From: Mnemiopsis leidyi
Taxonomy: Eukaryota; Ctenophora; Tentaculata; Lobata; Bolinopsidae
Assembly: GCA_000226015.1 (NCBI GenBank)
Contig: JH154815.1
Location: 1-22,981 of the forward strand
Direction of reading: 5' to 3'
Length of the DNA: 22,981 nt
Part shown: positions 9,134 to 17,962 of the stretch, piece by piece
How positions within the stretch are numbered: position 1 is the first letter of the stretch
Layout: the number at the start of each line of letters is the position of its first letter
The notes under the pieces: model-generated
Databases searched by the model: none
Seen by the model: only the letters and a program-made list of their open reading frames with translations
What the model was told of the DNA's origin: nothing
Made by a program: the position numbers and the translations under genes

Positions 9134-9736
9134 TAAATAAATAGAATAGAATATAAGGTAATGACGTACATAAATTACATTATGATACAGCATTATCCCA
9201 ATATAAAGATAAAGAATAAAGAGCTCTATAAAAATATAAAAACAATTTGTCATACGTCAGTTTTATGATGAATAGGACTAATAGAGTTGTCACGTACATC
9301 TTGCAGCAAGTGAAAAAATTTGTCATACAAACTGTGAAACTTTATAGCTAATTATTTAACCCTAAAGTGTAAATTACTACGAAATACTATCATACAAGCC
9401 TTATTAGCTTGCGAAAACGGAATAGATTGAAAAAGCAAAATACTATTTAACTGGGTCATTTACCGATATACACAAAAACAGTGGCTTAAAAACATTAGAA
9501 AATAAATTAACATAAGAAATAAATTAAATGAATTAAACAATTATGACTATGTGCTAGAAATAAACCCTTTCATATTAGTACTAAGATATTCATTATGCCT
9601 AGCTTTATTTTCTACATAGAACTTGCCTTCAATTTTTTCTGGTTTGGAAAAAGCGCAGAAAAATATAGACCTAACCAAATCAGCAGTAAGGTTGAAGACT
9701 TGCAGAAATTTTGGCTGAGAAGCTAAAAAGTCGCTG
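9134..9736. other. AT-rich stretch without recognisable gene
   Basis: Apart from the AT-rich tract directly after the ORF1 remnant, I see no exon, repeat array or RNA gene here. Confidence 0.5.
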
Positions 9737-9745
9737 TACTGTGTG

Positions 9746-9794
9746 TTGTCGCGGTGATACCCGACTCACGCAGCTAATGATATAATCTCGTCAA
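9746..9794 (+). mobile_element. 49-bp miniature inverted-repeat element, 9-bp target duplication
   Basis: The element starts TTGTCGCGGTGATACCCGAC and ends ATAATCTCGTCAA. It is flanked by perfect direct repeats TACTGTGTG at 9737-9745 and 9795-9803. The two ends are partly inverted copies of each other (TTGTCG and TTGACG outermost). No coding capacity is possible at this length. It is the first member of a local family found through 10953. Confidence 0.75.
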
Positions 9795-9816
9795 TACTGT
9801 GTGAAGTTACCATTTA

Positions 9817-9904
9817 TTGACGCGGACGAGATTATATCCGTCTAACGTTCTAACGAAACGATTCGTTCAGCTTTAGCTGCGTGAGTCGGGTATCACCGCG
9901 ACAA
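9817..9904 (-). mobile_element. 88-bp member of the same miniature family, opposite orientation
   Basis: It reads TTGACG near 9817, then GACGAGATTATATCCGTC, and ends GAGTCGGGTATCACCGCGAC plus AA. It is the inverted counterpart of the 9746 copy, so the pair could fold into a hairpin with stems CGGTGATACCCGACTCACGC and AGCTGCGTGAGTCGGG. No target duplication was found at its own edges. Confidence 0.6.
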
Positions 9905-10013
9905 GCACTGCGTCCGACCTGATTTCGCGCTAAGCCCGCACAAAAACCAGAGCCCTTTTGCGCGCGTAGCGTGCGTAAGCACCTAGTTAGGTGAACACAG
10001 GGATATGTGTGTT

Positions 10014-10262
10014 TTGTCGAGGCGTTACCCAACTCGCGCGGCTTGCAGCAATTGCTACTCTCATGTTGTACAGCAGCTTGTCGAGGTGTTACCGCGCGGA
10101 TATCATCTGATCTCGTCAAACAGCAGCACGCAGTACCCTTCTGTCACACGCCATTTTATTTAATTCCGGTTATTTTTGCTTCGAATGAGGGTCGGACAAA
10201 ATCAAACAACTCTCTCGGTAGCTCGTTAGAAAGCTAAAGTTAGACGGATATTATTTTGTCGA
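10014..10262 (+). mobile_element. Larger relative of the miniature family, containing a nested copy
   Basis: It begins TTGTCGAGGCGTTACCC and ends near GTTAGACGGATATTATTTTG, which matches the right end of the family with several changes. A complete 42-bp copy sits inside it at 10078-10119. The flanks ATATGTGT and ATACGTGT are similar, so they may be a worn target duplication. The right edge is approximate. Confidence 0.4.
10078..10119 (+). mobile_element. 42-bp miniature element with perfect 8-bp target duplication
   Basis: The element begins TTGTCGAGGTGTTACCGCGC and ends ATCTCGTCAA. ACAGCAGC is present at 10070-10077 and again at 10120-10127, exactly at its edges. It consists of little more than the two termini. 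Confidence 0.75.
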
Positions 10263-10353
10263 ATACGTGTCTAGGAATCAGTTGGCCACTGAACGGATTG
10301 GTGTTTAGCTTATCATATTTTTCATATTTAGCAATAACAAATAACAAATAAGC

Positions 10354-10414
10354 TTGACGAGATTATATCCGTCTAACGTTCTAACGAAACGTGAGTCGGG
10401 TATCACCGCGACAA
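10354..10414 (-). mobile_element. 61-bp miniature element next to a second copy
   Basis: It reads TTGACGAGATTATATCCGTC at the left and GAGTCGGGTATCACCGCGAC plus AA at the right. The flank AAATAAGC precedes it (10346-10353) and recurs immediately after it (10414-10421). Confidence 0.7.
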
Positions 10415-10421
10415 AATAAGC

Positions 10422-10500
10422 TTGTCGAGGTGTTACCCGACCCGCGCGCGGCTCGCAGTTTTCTGTTCGTTAGAACGTTAGACGGATATCATCTCGTCAA
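10422..10500 (+). mobile_element. 79-bp miniature element sharing a target repeat with its neighbour
   Basis: It begins TTGTCGAGGTGTTACCCGAC, contains the CGTTAGAACGTTAGACGG block and ends ATATCATCTCGTCAA. AATAAGC stands on both sides (10415-10421 and 10502-10508), so the order is repeat, element, repeat, element, repeat together with the 10354 copy. Confidence 0.7.
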
Positions 10501-10508
10501 CAATAAGC

Positions 10509-10552
10509 TTTTGCTTGAGGGCTCAACGGGCGATGCTTGAGGGCTCAACGGG
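10509..10552. repeat. 22-bp direct repeat, two copies
   Basis: GCTTGAGGGCTCAACGGGCG is duplicated head to tail. The second copy overlaps the left end of the 0.54-kb inverted-repeat element, so the duplication may have arisen at that terminus. Confidence 0.7.
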
Positions 10553-10806
10553 CGATGCGCGTCTAAAAATGCGTGACAGCGCGTGATGGCCGCGACAGTA
10601 GGTTATCAACCTACAATTAAGGGCCAGATTGGCATATGGTTCTAGTGGTTCAAAATATAAAGCATGTATTCAAATAAAAACAAAATAAGCCTGGTACTAA
10701 GACCTGATTCTCCAAGCCCCTAAGAAAGGTGTTAACTGTTGCCTTGCGTTGCGGCCGGGGCGGCAGCTTCGCTGCCGCGCCGCGCGCTTCGCGCGCGTGG
10801 GCAGCA

Positions 10807-10890
10807 TTGTCGAGGTGTTACATGACCCGCGCGCGGCTCGCAGTTTTCTGCTCTCCTCGTTAGAACGTTAAACGGATATCATCTCGTCAA
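10807..10890 (+). mobile_element. 84-bp miniature element nested in the inverted-repeat element
   Basis: It has the same ends as the 10422 copy (TTGTCGAGGTGTTACATGAC and AAACGGATATCATCTCGTC plus AA). GGCAGCA lies at 10800-10806 and 10892-10898. As with the 10422 copy, one extra C separates the right end from the repeat. Confidence 0.7.
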
Positions 10891-10912
10891 CGGCAGCAGG
10901 TCAGGCAACGTC

Positions 10913-10953
10913 TTGACGAGATGGTATCCGTGAGTCGGGTATTACTGCGACAA
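10913..10953 (-). mobile_element. 41-bp miniature element, second nested copy
   Basis: It reads TTGACGAGATGGTATCCGTG to GAGTCGGGTATTACTGCGAC plus AA. The flanks GCAACGTC and GCATTGTC match at six of eight positions, so any target duplication is worn. Confidence 0.6.
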
Positions 10954-11088
10954 GCATTGTCTGACAAGTGAACTGTTAATAGTTGGTCACCTTGTAGGTT
11001 GATAACCTACTGTCGCGGCCATCACGCGCTCTCACGCATTTCTGGCCTGGCGATTTTGAAGAAATTCTGGACGCGCATCGCCCGTTGA

Positions 11089-12015
11089 TTGGTCACCCAG
11101 ATGATGGTTGGAACTAACTTTAATTTTTTGCATACAATGTTGGTGATGCAGAGTTAGTGGTGAGCTGGCATTAGCAGCTTTAGTAGATAATCGCGCATTA
11201 TTTTTCACTTGGTTATGGTCATATGCTCTTTGTATGCCCCCGACCTGCTCTCAGATGTGGGGGTCATATACGCATACCAGCTATTTTCTGGTGTTCCTGT
11301 TCGGCGGACAACCAGAATCCAGCTGTGCGTAATAATATTGCCTTGGGGGTAATAGGCCCCGACTTGGCTTGTGTCTTGTATGCAGCTAGTGTGGTCTACC
11401 ATACTCTGCTGCCATGCATGGAAATTAAATATTACATGCTGCAGTTTTTAGAAATTTTGGAAGATCTGGTTTTGAATGGGTTGGAGATTTGGGGAACCAG
11501 AACAGTGAAACAAATAATTAGTGAAACAAATAATTAGTATTTTTACCCGTTTATTGTACATAAAATTGTATCAAAAACACATTCCCAAATCATTTATGCT
11601 ACAAGTTATCTCTTCAACGAGTTTAGGGTCTTATAAAATAGAAAATTAAAATAACCTAAAAGCTCATGGAGCTTTAAAACATTCTAAAAACACTAGAGGG
11701 ATAAAGTTAATGATATCGAACATACTTTTGCACATTGAGCAAAGTTGAAGTAATATATAAAAATTCAAAAACCATACATTTTCAAAAACACATAATTGGT
11801 ATAAACAGACCAAGGCACGACAGGGCAGGTAAATAAATAAGTTGCTTATTTAAATTTGTGCATGAATATTTATCGTAGGAATTCAAAGCGTGATTGTCTG
11901 ATACATGATCCTTGTTTGAATCGCCTCGCGATGGTCCCCCTTGTCATCATTTCCACCTGTAGCTCTTGGTTAATGGTGTAACTATATGTGGTTTTCATGA
12001 GTTCTAGACAATAAA
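11089..12015. other. Unassigned stretch with an 18-bp duplication
   Basis: AGTGAAACAAATAATT occurs twice at about 11501-11536. Open frames near 11205-11537 on both strands show no family resemblance and no good splice context. I see nothing else to annotate. Confidence 0.5.
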
Positions 12016-12019
12016 ACTA

Positions 12020-12175
12020 TCTAAATTTATACTGTTTATACTTAATACTGTTTATAATACTTCATGCTGTTGGAGTTCATATAGTTATACTGTTGATACT
12101 TCATATTGTTTATACTTCAAAATGTTTATACTCAATACTTCAGTCAAACTGTTTATCCATCATGCTGTTAAAACT
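12020..12175. repeat. Degenerate tandem repeat of a TACTGTTTATACTT-type word
   Basis: The word TACTGTTTATACTTAATAC and its variants (GTTGATACTTCATATTGTT, GTTTATACTCAATACTTCA) recur irregularly about eight times, with a period of roughly 18-22 bp. It appears to be an old, diverged minisatellite. Confidence 0.6.
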
Positions 12176-13129
12176 AAATTTTCACAGATGGGGGACAGTC
12201 TAAAGTCACTGAGCAGAGGTTGGAGACGCCAGGTCTGAGTTTATTGTCTGTATGCAAGCATTTGTTAAATTTCTACAGGTGCACGGCATAGAGGCACCCG
12301 CTTATGAAGCTTTAGTATGAGTCCTTTTCTGGCTTTTGTGCAATCTGATTCGTCTTGCTAGCTTGGGCTTGGTTCTCCGTCGTGACTCACTAACTTGTCA
12401 TTGTGTGACACCTCATGGCTGCTCAAGTTTGAAGTTCTAGGGCTAAGAGTTCTTTAGTAAGAGTTCTCTAGTATGAGATTTTTTGTGATGGAACTGGGTT
12501 CAATATTTGCAATTTGTAAAACCTGTGACATGATGTGGAGAGAGCTTCATCTATAACAAAGCAATTAATCTCTTAAAGTAGACAACATAGAGGGAAATGT
12601 TAATCCTTCATCAGTAGACCTATAGAGACTACCTAGCAATAAGAACATACAAAACTTGGTCGCCTTTTGGTGGCGCGCGCATAAGGGCTATGGTTGAAGC
12701 AACTCATGATAGTAACTTTATGGCGGTATTTTGTGGTTCTTTTTTGTAATATGAAGACGTAAAATAAAATTCTCTTTTACTGAAATTCTCTTTTACTGAA
12801 GAATTGAAGTGGTTGCATACTTGATTGAACTGAACTAAGATGAAATGAACTTAGGTTTTAGAATATAGACACAGTTATAGAAGAGAGGGGCCAAATTTGG
12901 TAGCGCAGACTTCAGACTGATACTATGAACAATTACAGTTGGCAAAATGATTGGATAGTTTCAGTTATCATAGATGCAAAGTTTGCATTTTAGATCACCT
13001 CATTAATAAAACAAAGGGGTAATATATTTACAGTATTACACAGTAATAGTATTGCAAACTTCACTTCTGTATTCACAGATTTACAGCTGACTGCACTTGT
13101 GAGAGATTTATGGTTCACTTACTTACTTC
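12176..13129. other. Unassigned AT-rich stretch
   Basis: The only repeat seen is a 16-bp direct duplication, ATTCTCTTTTACTGAA, at about 12769-12800. No exon with both splice sites and a protein-like reading was found. Confidence 0.5.
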
Positions 13130-13252
13130 ACTTTGGGCGATTCTTGATCCAAATCCCGTTCACTATACTTCACCAAACATCACGGTCTAGCATTGCTGTC
13201 CTCAGTTCACCAGTCTGTACACCTGTGTCTCTGGCAACAGTATCATTTTCTC
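13130..13252 (-). pseudogene. LINE reverse-transcriptase C-terminal remnant
   Basis: The minus strand reads GENDTVARDTGVQTGELRT, then AMLDRDVW, a stop, then SIVNGIWIKNRPK and a stop. The pattern DTG...ELxxAMxDRDxW followed by SIV is typical of the end of animal LINE reverse-transcriptase polyproteins. The internal stop replaces what would normally be Arg after W. The preceding TTTACAG resembles an acceptor, but no upstream protein continues it. Confidence 0.4.
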
Positions 13253-13260
13253 CCTGTAAA

Positions 13261-14121
13261 CGAGTTTTTTGTTAAATGGTTAAATTAAGAGAGAAAAGAT
13301 ATGACACAACCCGATATCCTGGGATTTCATATAATAATGACCATGAAACCTTTAAATGTTCTTTGTGGTCATGGTCAAAATAGCCCTTTTAACTATTAAT
13401 ATTTGATAGGGATGGGGAAGTTTGTGCCATGAAAAGTTTTTGCAGTAAGCTATGCTTTGGCACAAATAATAGAATCAGGGGGCAAGTCTTAGTAGGGCTA
13501 AATCTAGTCACATAAGTTGGGTCCAGAGTAAGAGTTCGAGGTATCCTATTGTCTTATAATGGATGTTACTGTTATCCCCAATTGTTTTTGTATTTTATTC
13601 GATATCCACCTTTTTCTTCAGCAGATAACACAGCAGCCCAATCGCCAGCCATATAATATTTTATGTCCTTTCTGTATTCAAATACTTCCTCAATAAAAGT
13701 TTTAAATGAAATTAAATCATTGCAAAGCAGCCCTTAAATTTTCCATGCAATGAGTTGAAATTTTTGGCAGAAGTCATGGATAATTTTTTTAGCCATTTGT
13801 CCATGAATATTTGGAATTTTGACCCCACTTTGTCCATTCATATATTGTTAAAGTTTAAGTTTTTAAGTTCTAAATTGAAGTCGGATAACAGTTTATGAGT
13901 CCCATAAGAAGCTGATTCAATCCTTTGTCAATCACTCAAGTCAAGAAGAGAATATCAAAAACTCTATTGATTTTAATGCTTGACCTTCATTAACTCTTAC
14001 TGTAAATGCAAAAATTGTCCAAAAATATCATTGCATCGTTATATTTTTATGACAATAAAAATTTTCCTAGCATGTGAGGCAGAACAAACTAATGACATAA
14101 TACTGTTCTGAGACTTAAAAT
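13261..14121. other. AT-rich stretch upstream of the signal-peptide micro-exons
   Basis: There are scattered TGGTCATGGTCA and GTCATGGATAA words like those in the 2.7-2.9 kb intron, but no clear element ends. No exon was recognised. The promoter of the gene beginning at 14122 would be expected at its right end, but no TATA box stands out. Confidence 0.4.
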
Positions 14122-14363
14122 ATGGATTTGTTGCTAATATATGGTAAGTCAATAATTATCTCTTCACTAATATTATTTATTATTTGTTATCTATTTACTA
14201 ATAATTAATGCTATAACCCTCAAAAAGAAAGGCGAATAAATTAATAAGTCAGGTATGCTAACATCAAAATATGCAAACCACAAGAAGTTGTTTTCTTTTT
14301 GACATGATTTTCAACTTCCAGGTTTCCTGTGGTTGCTCTGGTTGCCAAGTTACGTTAGCCAAG
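14122..14363 (+). CDS. Two micro-exons encoding a signal peptide (5' part of a secreted or membrane protein)
   Basis: Exon 1 is 14122-14143 (22 nt: ATG to a GTAAGT donor). Exon 2 is 14322-14363 (42 nt: acceptor TTCAACTTCCAG, donor GTAAGC). Joined in phase 1 across a 178-bp intron, they read MDLLLIYG then FLWLLWLPSYVSQ and end in phase 1. The result is a complete-looking signal peptide: short N-region, strongly hydrophobic core, polar end. Three of the splice sites are near consensus. Phase-1 signal exons are usual for extracellular modular proteins such as those with Ig, EGF or CUB domains. I could not identify the next exon with confidence. A 27-nt candidate at about 14770-14796 fits the phase but is too short to trust. 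Confidence 0.5.
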
Positions 14364-14890
14364 GTAAGCTATCTTTTCACGATTTTAATGATAGCTTTAT
14401 GAAATTCTTCTTTAATTTAATGCATCGACTGCTGGACCTAGTGACGTGACACTCGATTTGCCAGGACCCGTGTTTTATCAGTAAATGAGAATAATATTTT
14501 TTTTGATTACTTTAAACTACCTACCACTTGTAGGGCTAGTCATACACCCCCACCAAGTTCCGTGATATTTACACTGGTGACCTTGGTTAGAAAATATTAA
14601 CCGCTGCAACTGTTCAAATTCCGATCGTGCCGGCCTGTATATCAAGATCGTAGTTTCGAATGTCAGCTCATGCTACCCCGTGACTGGGTGTTGCCAATTA
14701 TCCCTGCAACATGATGTCTAGCACACGACGTCATTGCGCGCTATTCGTTAGCGCTGTGACCTCATGCGCAGGTCACAACAGTCCTCGCTACAAAGAAGGT
14801 ATTGAATTTAATTACAGTAGTTTTACAGCACCGTCACGTGTCCTATCTAACATTTAAATCCCGGTCATGTGATCTAGGATTACTCACTAG

Positions 14891-14925
14891 CCAATGAGGA
14901 GAGAGCATGGTTGCTCTCGGCCAAT
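14891..14925 (+). promoter_or_regulatory. Paired NF-Y CCAAT boxes around a palindrome
   Basis: CCAATGAG (14891) and CCAATCAG (14921) both fit the NF-Y consensus CCAATSRG perfectly, in the same orientation and 30 bp apart, a spacing seen in NF-Y promoters. Between them lies the palindromic GAGAGCATGGTTGCTCTC (14901-14918). This suggests a promoter reading rightwards with transcription starting shortly after 14.95 kb. No coding exon directly follows; the nearest candidate start is at 17284. Confidence 0.5.
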
Positions 14926-15597
14926 CAGACTACGAGGAATGAACTGTGTGATTTGCGCAGTTTTCCGGGGAGGCGAAAATATCGTGTTTCATTAATAATG
15001 ACATTTGTTGTTATGAATTATCGTGTTTAACAGTTACTTCGCTAGTGCCGTTTGCTTAGGCATTACAACAGTTCAAATCCGTCACTTTTTGTACGAGGTT
15101 TTTGCTTTTTCGTGGTACTGAAGTTGTCGAGATGCCGAACTGACACATGTCAGTTGTCACTCTACCATAATATATCTTTATTTCGTTTTTGTCTTGAGAA
15201 AGATTTATTGGCTATACGAATATGTCAAAGAGTCAACTCAGTCTAGGAGATTAGATGAACTAGAATACAAAATTTTAGAATATTCCGTAATAAATTGCAG
15301 ATCAAAGATAAACCGATTTTACCACAATATCGCCTACATACAACACGGCTACAACGACACTCTCTACAGTAAACCCAACTCACACAAAAGGCCCCCTGTT
15401 TCTCACAGTGACTAATATCCCGACTGAGTGACTGGTCAGTTCCAAAGTTTAACTACCTCCGAGTACCAGCTTTAGTCGGCTCCCTCGGCTCCCCCAGCTC
15501 CTTAGCTTAGGGAGAGAAATATCGTGTTACAGAGAGCACTGTGTTCTCTTTGTATTAAGGAGAGTGAGAGTTAGGTTGGAGAGGTGCTGTTTGTGAG
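14926..15597. other. Possible 5' untranslated or intergenic region
   Basis: Moderate CpG content. Short open frames (for example 15194-15415) lack any family resemblance. The region may be the first non-coding exon of a transcript from the CCAAT promoter, which could use the AACAG/GTATTT donor at about 15896; this is inference. Confidence 0.3.
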
Positions 15598-15735
15598 TTA
15601 GTCTTCTTGTAGTTGTGTGTGTTCTTCTTGTGTCTTCTTGTAGTTGTGTGTGTTCTTCTTGTGTCTTCTTGTAGTTGTGTGTGTTCTTCTTGTGTCTTCT
15701 TGTAGTTGTGTGTGTTCTTGTAGTTGTGAGTTTTG
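15598..15735. repeat. 31-bp GT-rich minisatellite, about four copies
   Basis: The unit TTCTTGTAGTTGTGTGTG plus TTCTTCTTGTGTC is repeated head to tail with little change, followed by a partial copy. Because 31 is not a multiple of 3, each copy shifts frame, which creates spurious open frames on both strands. Confidence 0.9.
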
Positions 15736-16389
15736 GAGTTGGGTTATTTTTGGAAACTCTCAGCCTCGTTGGTTCTTTTCCCTTCATTTCCCATCCTTGG
15801 TGATTGTAGTTTCATTTTCCTACTCTTCCATCGATTTGAATTAAAGGCCCTCAATTCATTTCCGCTTGCATTCTCGAAATAGGTGGTTGAAAACAGGTAT
15901 TTTCTTAGTGTTTTGTTGGTTGTTGTGAATTTTTCGTTTGAGATGTATCAGTGGAAGTGGAACAACTATCTTTTATCCACGTGAAATAATGGAAATTCAA
16001 GATGCCCCGTATTTTGCCTGCTAACCGTTAATTTTCGCTAAATATACATGATCTGGTGGGAAAATTATCTGATGGGAAAATTTATGACTGAGGAATTTTC
16101 TTTGTTCTCATTATTATAACGATTCATGATGCTGCTGAAGTTTGATAACTTGTTGAAATACACATATTGATGAGCTGGCCCGACTGTTTAAACTTTTAAA
16201 CAATTTAATTTTCGCTCTCAGATCGAAGTTTAAGTTTGAACAGCCGTGTTTGCTTATATTTTTGCTGAACGTAGAAACATCCATCATTTTGAAAACTTCG
16301 ACCCGATCCCATACAGATCCTATTAGTTGATTATATCAAATTAGTTGACGTTCTTCCTTACAACTTGATTTCCTCAAAACAGCTTTAGC

Positions 16390-16705
16390 TCAAGAAAGGT
16401 TTTCTTGCTATAAACAGCTATAGTTCTACAAAGATTTCCTTGCTATGAACAGCTATAGTTCTACAAAGATTTCCTTGCTATGAACAGCTATAGTTCTACA
16501 AAGATTTCCTTGCTACAATTTACAAACAGCTATAGTTCTATAAAGATTTCCTTGCTATGAACAGCTATAGTTCTAGCTCTACAAAGATTTCCTTGCTACA
16601 ATTTACAAACAGCTATAGTTCTATAAAGATTTCCTTGCTACAATTTACAAACAGCTATAGTTCTATAAAGATTTCCTTGCTATAAACAGCTATAGCTCTA
16701 TAAAT
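16390..16705. repeat. Minisatellite of eight units with two length variants
   Basis: Eight copies of ACAGCTATAGTTCTACAAAG followed by ATTTCCTTGCTA occur in tandem. Basic units are about 35 bp. Three carry an added CAATTTACAA before the next copy, and one has a small GCTC insertion. The variants alternate, which points to unequal exchange or conversion. Confidence 0.9.
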
Positions 16706-17283
16706 GCGGACTATTTCGCTCCCACATTGCTAAACTGAGAGGAAGCTATCCTAATTAACTCTTCCTGCCCCGGCCGGCTAATTCTATTCTATAAAATAAT
16801 TCTGATACAGGGTGCCCGTGTTCTTGTTAACAGTTCGTCTAATGTGCTCTGTGCCTTGTCACTCAACCTTATGTACTAGACCTCGTCAAATCTCGTGATC
16901 TGGGTTTAGTATAGGAACCTCAAGTTTGCTCAGCTCTGAACAAAGATAAAAGATTGGAATTTTCTGCAAACATTTAAGATCGCTGGAAATTATTTCCGAA
17001 ATATTGGAATAAGTCAAAAATGTGTCTTAGCTAGGGCTGCCTTGTGCTGCCTAAACTTGTGCTGCCTTGTGCTGCCTAAAATAAAGTGTTTTCACAATCG
17101 GTTAGTTTACTTCACAAAGCTTAAATCCCGATAAGCCGGTATTTGAGACGGCTTATAGGCTATAGTCGACATAAAACGTGCTTTAGACGTGCTTTAGTTT
17201 AGACATAACGACTATAATATAGTATCCCATAGTATACTCAGACACACGAGGTTATATGTCTTCTCTGTCCATTAACCGCCACC
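16706..17283. other. Upstream region of the 17284 start, with a short GCTGCC repeat
   Basis: GCTGCCTTGTGCTGCCTAAA is repeated about 25 bp apart at 17035-17080. The last 60 bases before 17284 would be the leader of the candidate exon. No TATA box or other gene is evident. Confidence 0.4.
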
Positions 17284-17340
17284 ATGGACATAGACGTCAA
17301 TATACTCTGTTCTCTTCAAGACCTGGATCAAATTATTGGG
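17284..17340 (+). CDS. Candidate first coding exon with an optimal Kozak context
   Basis: The ATG sits in CCGCCACCATGG, a full match to the strongest animal start context. It opens 19 codons, MDIDVNILCSLQDLDQIIG, that end exactly at a GTAAAA donor (phase 0). The acidic and hydrophobic composition resembles the N-terminus of a regulatory protein, but I recognise no family. Without splicing the frame stops three codons later. No joining exon was found in the window, so the gene would have to continue past 22981 or use an exon I missed. Confidence 0.35.
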
Positions 17341-17362
17341 GTAAAACCCTCCTGAACGTCTC

Positions 17363-17376
17363 GTCTCCATGGAAAC
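17363..17376. promoter_or_regulatory. RFX X-box-like site 1
   Basis: GTCTCCATGGAAAC matches the palindromic RFX consensus GTTNCCATGGNAAC at all but one of its twelve fixed positions. Confidence 0.45.
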
Positions 17377-17846
17377 GGAAATCAGCTAGTTTCACAGTTG
17401 AGTCAGCTGGTTCTGACTTTGAGACACCTGACACCCGCACGCTCCAACACAGCTAATTGGTACTTTGATCCCTTATCATGTTCAACAAGACCACGCTCCC
17501 TTTACAGATCTCATCATCATTCTCTCCCACCTGTTTTAGCCGATCTTTGTCTTTGTTTCCGTGTTCGGGTTCCTCAGGGCCTGATTCTAGCACCGCTTTC
17601 AGAAAATTATTGCTGTCTTTGTAGTTTGTACCGTGAAACAGGTGTCCTGTGGTGTCGGCCCATATTTGGCGATCTTCCCAGTCTTAATGAAGTGAGATAT
17701 TGCTCGGGGGACACCAGATGTTTCACTGTTACATCACGTTGTACCCACGTCTGGAATTTAGGAATCTCCTATCCGATATGACGGAATGTGAGCGTTCAAA
17801 TTTCCTCCTTCCTTCACTCCTTTTCTCCGTTTAGTGTGTCTAACCT

Positions 17847-17962
17847 CACGTGTCCTGAGCTCCTGATAGGCCGTGAGTTTTAACCCTGTTCCTGTTGTCG
17901 GTTTGAGTGTTCCCATTTCCCAAACTCTCCTCCTAACTATCACGTGATCGTAATGTCACGTG
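17847..17962. promoter_or_regulatory. Cluster of three CACGTG E-boxes
   Basis: CACGTG occurs at 17847-17852, 17941-17946 and 17957-17962. The last is in GTCACGTGAC, which matches the TFEB/MITF-type CLEAR core, and the second is in TCACGTGA. Confidence 0.4.

Larger units (their letters stand above)
10545..11088. mobile_element. 0.54-kb element with long inverted termini and nested miniature elements
   Basis: The left arm (10545-10617) begins TCAACGGGCGATGCGCGTC and runs through GTGATGGCCGCGACAGTAGG to TTATCAACCTACAA. The right arm (10992-11088) is its reverse complement. The right arm carries about 26 extra bases near the outer end, so the left arm has a deletion or the right an insertion. 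The middle has GC-rich hairpins (GGCAGCTTCGCTGCC, CGCGCGCTTCGCGCGCG at about 10760-10797) and two miniature elements (10807-10890 and 10913-10953). There is no coding frame for a transposase and no clear target duplication. Confidence 0.65.

Noticed and set aside
14770..14796. 27-nt micro-exon candidate continuing the 14122 gene (HNSPRYKE)
   Set aside because: Phase fits, but at this length such a match between AG and GT is expected by chance and the donor GTATTG is weak.
15527..15844. Open frames on both strands with Thr/Arg/His or Cys/Val/Ser repeats
   Set aside because: They are produced by the 31-bp minisatellite read in shifting frames.
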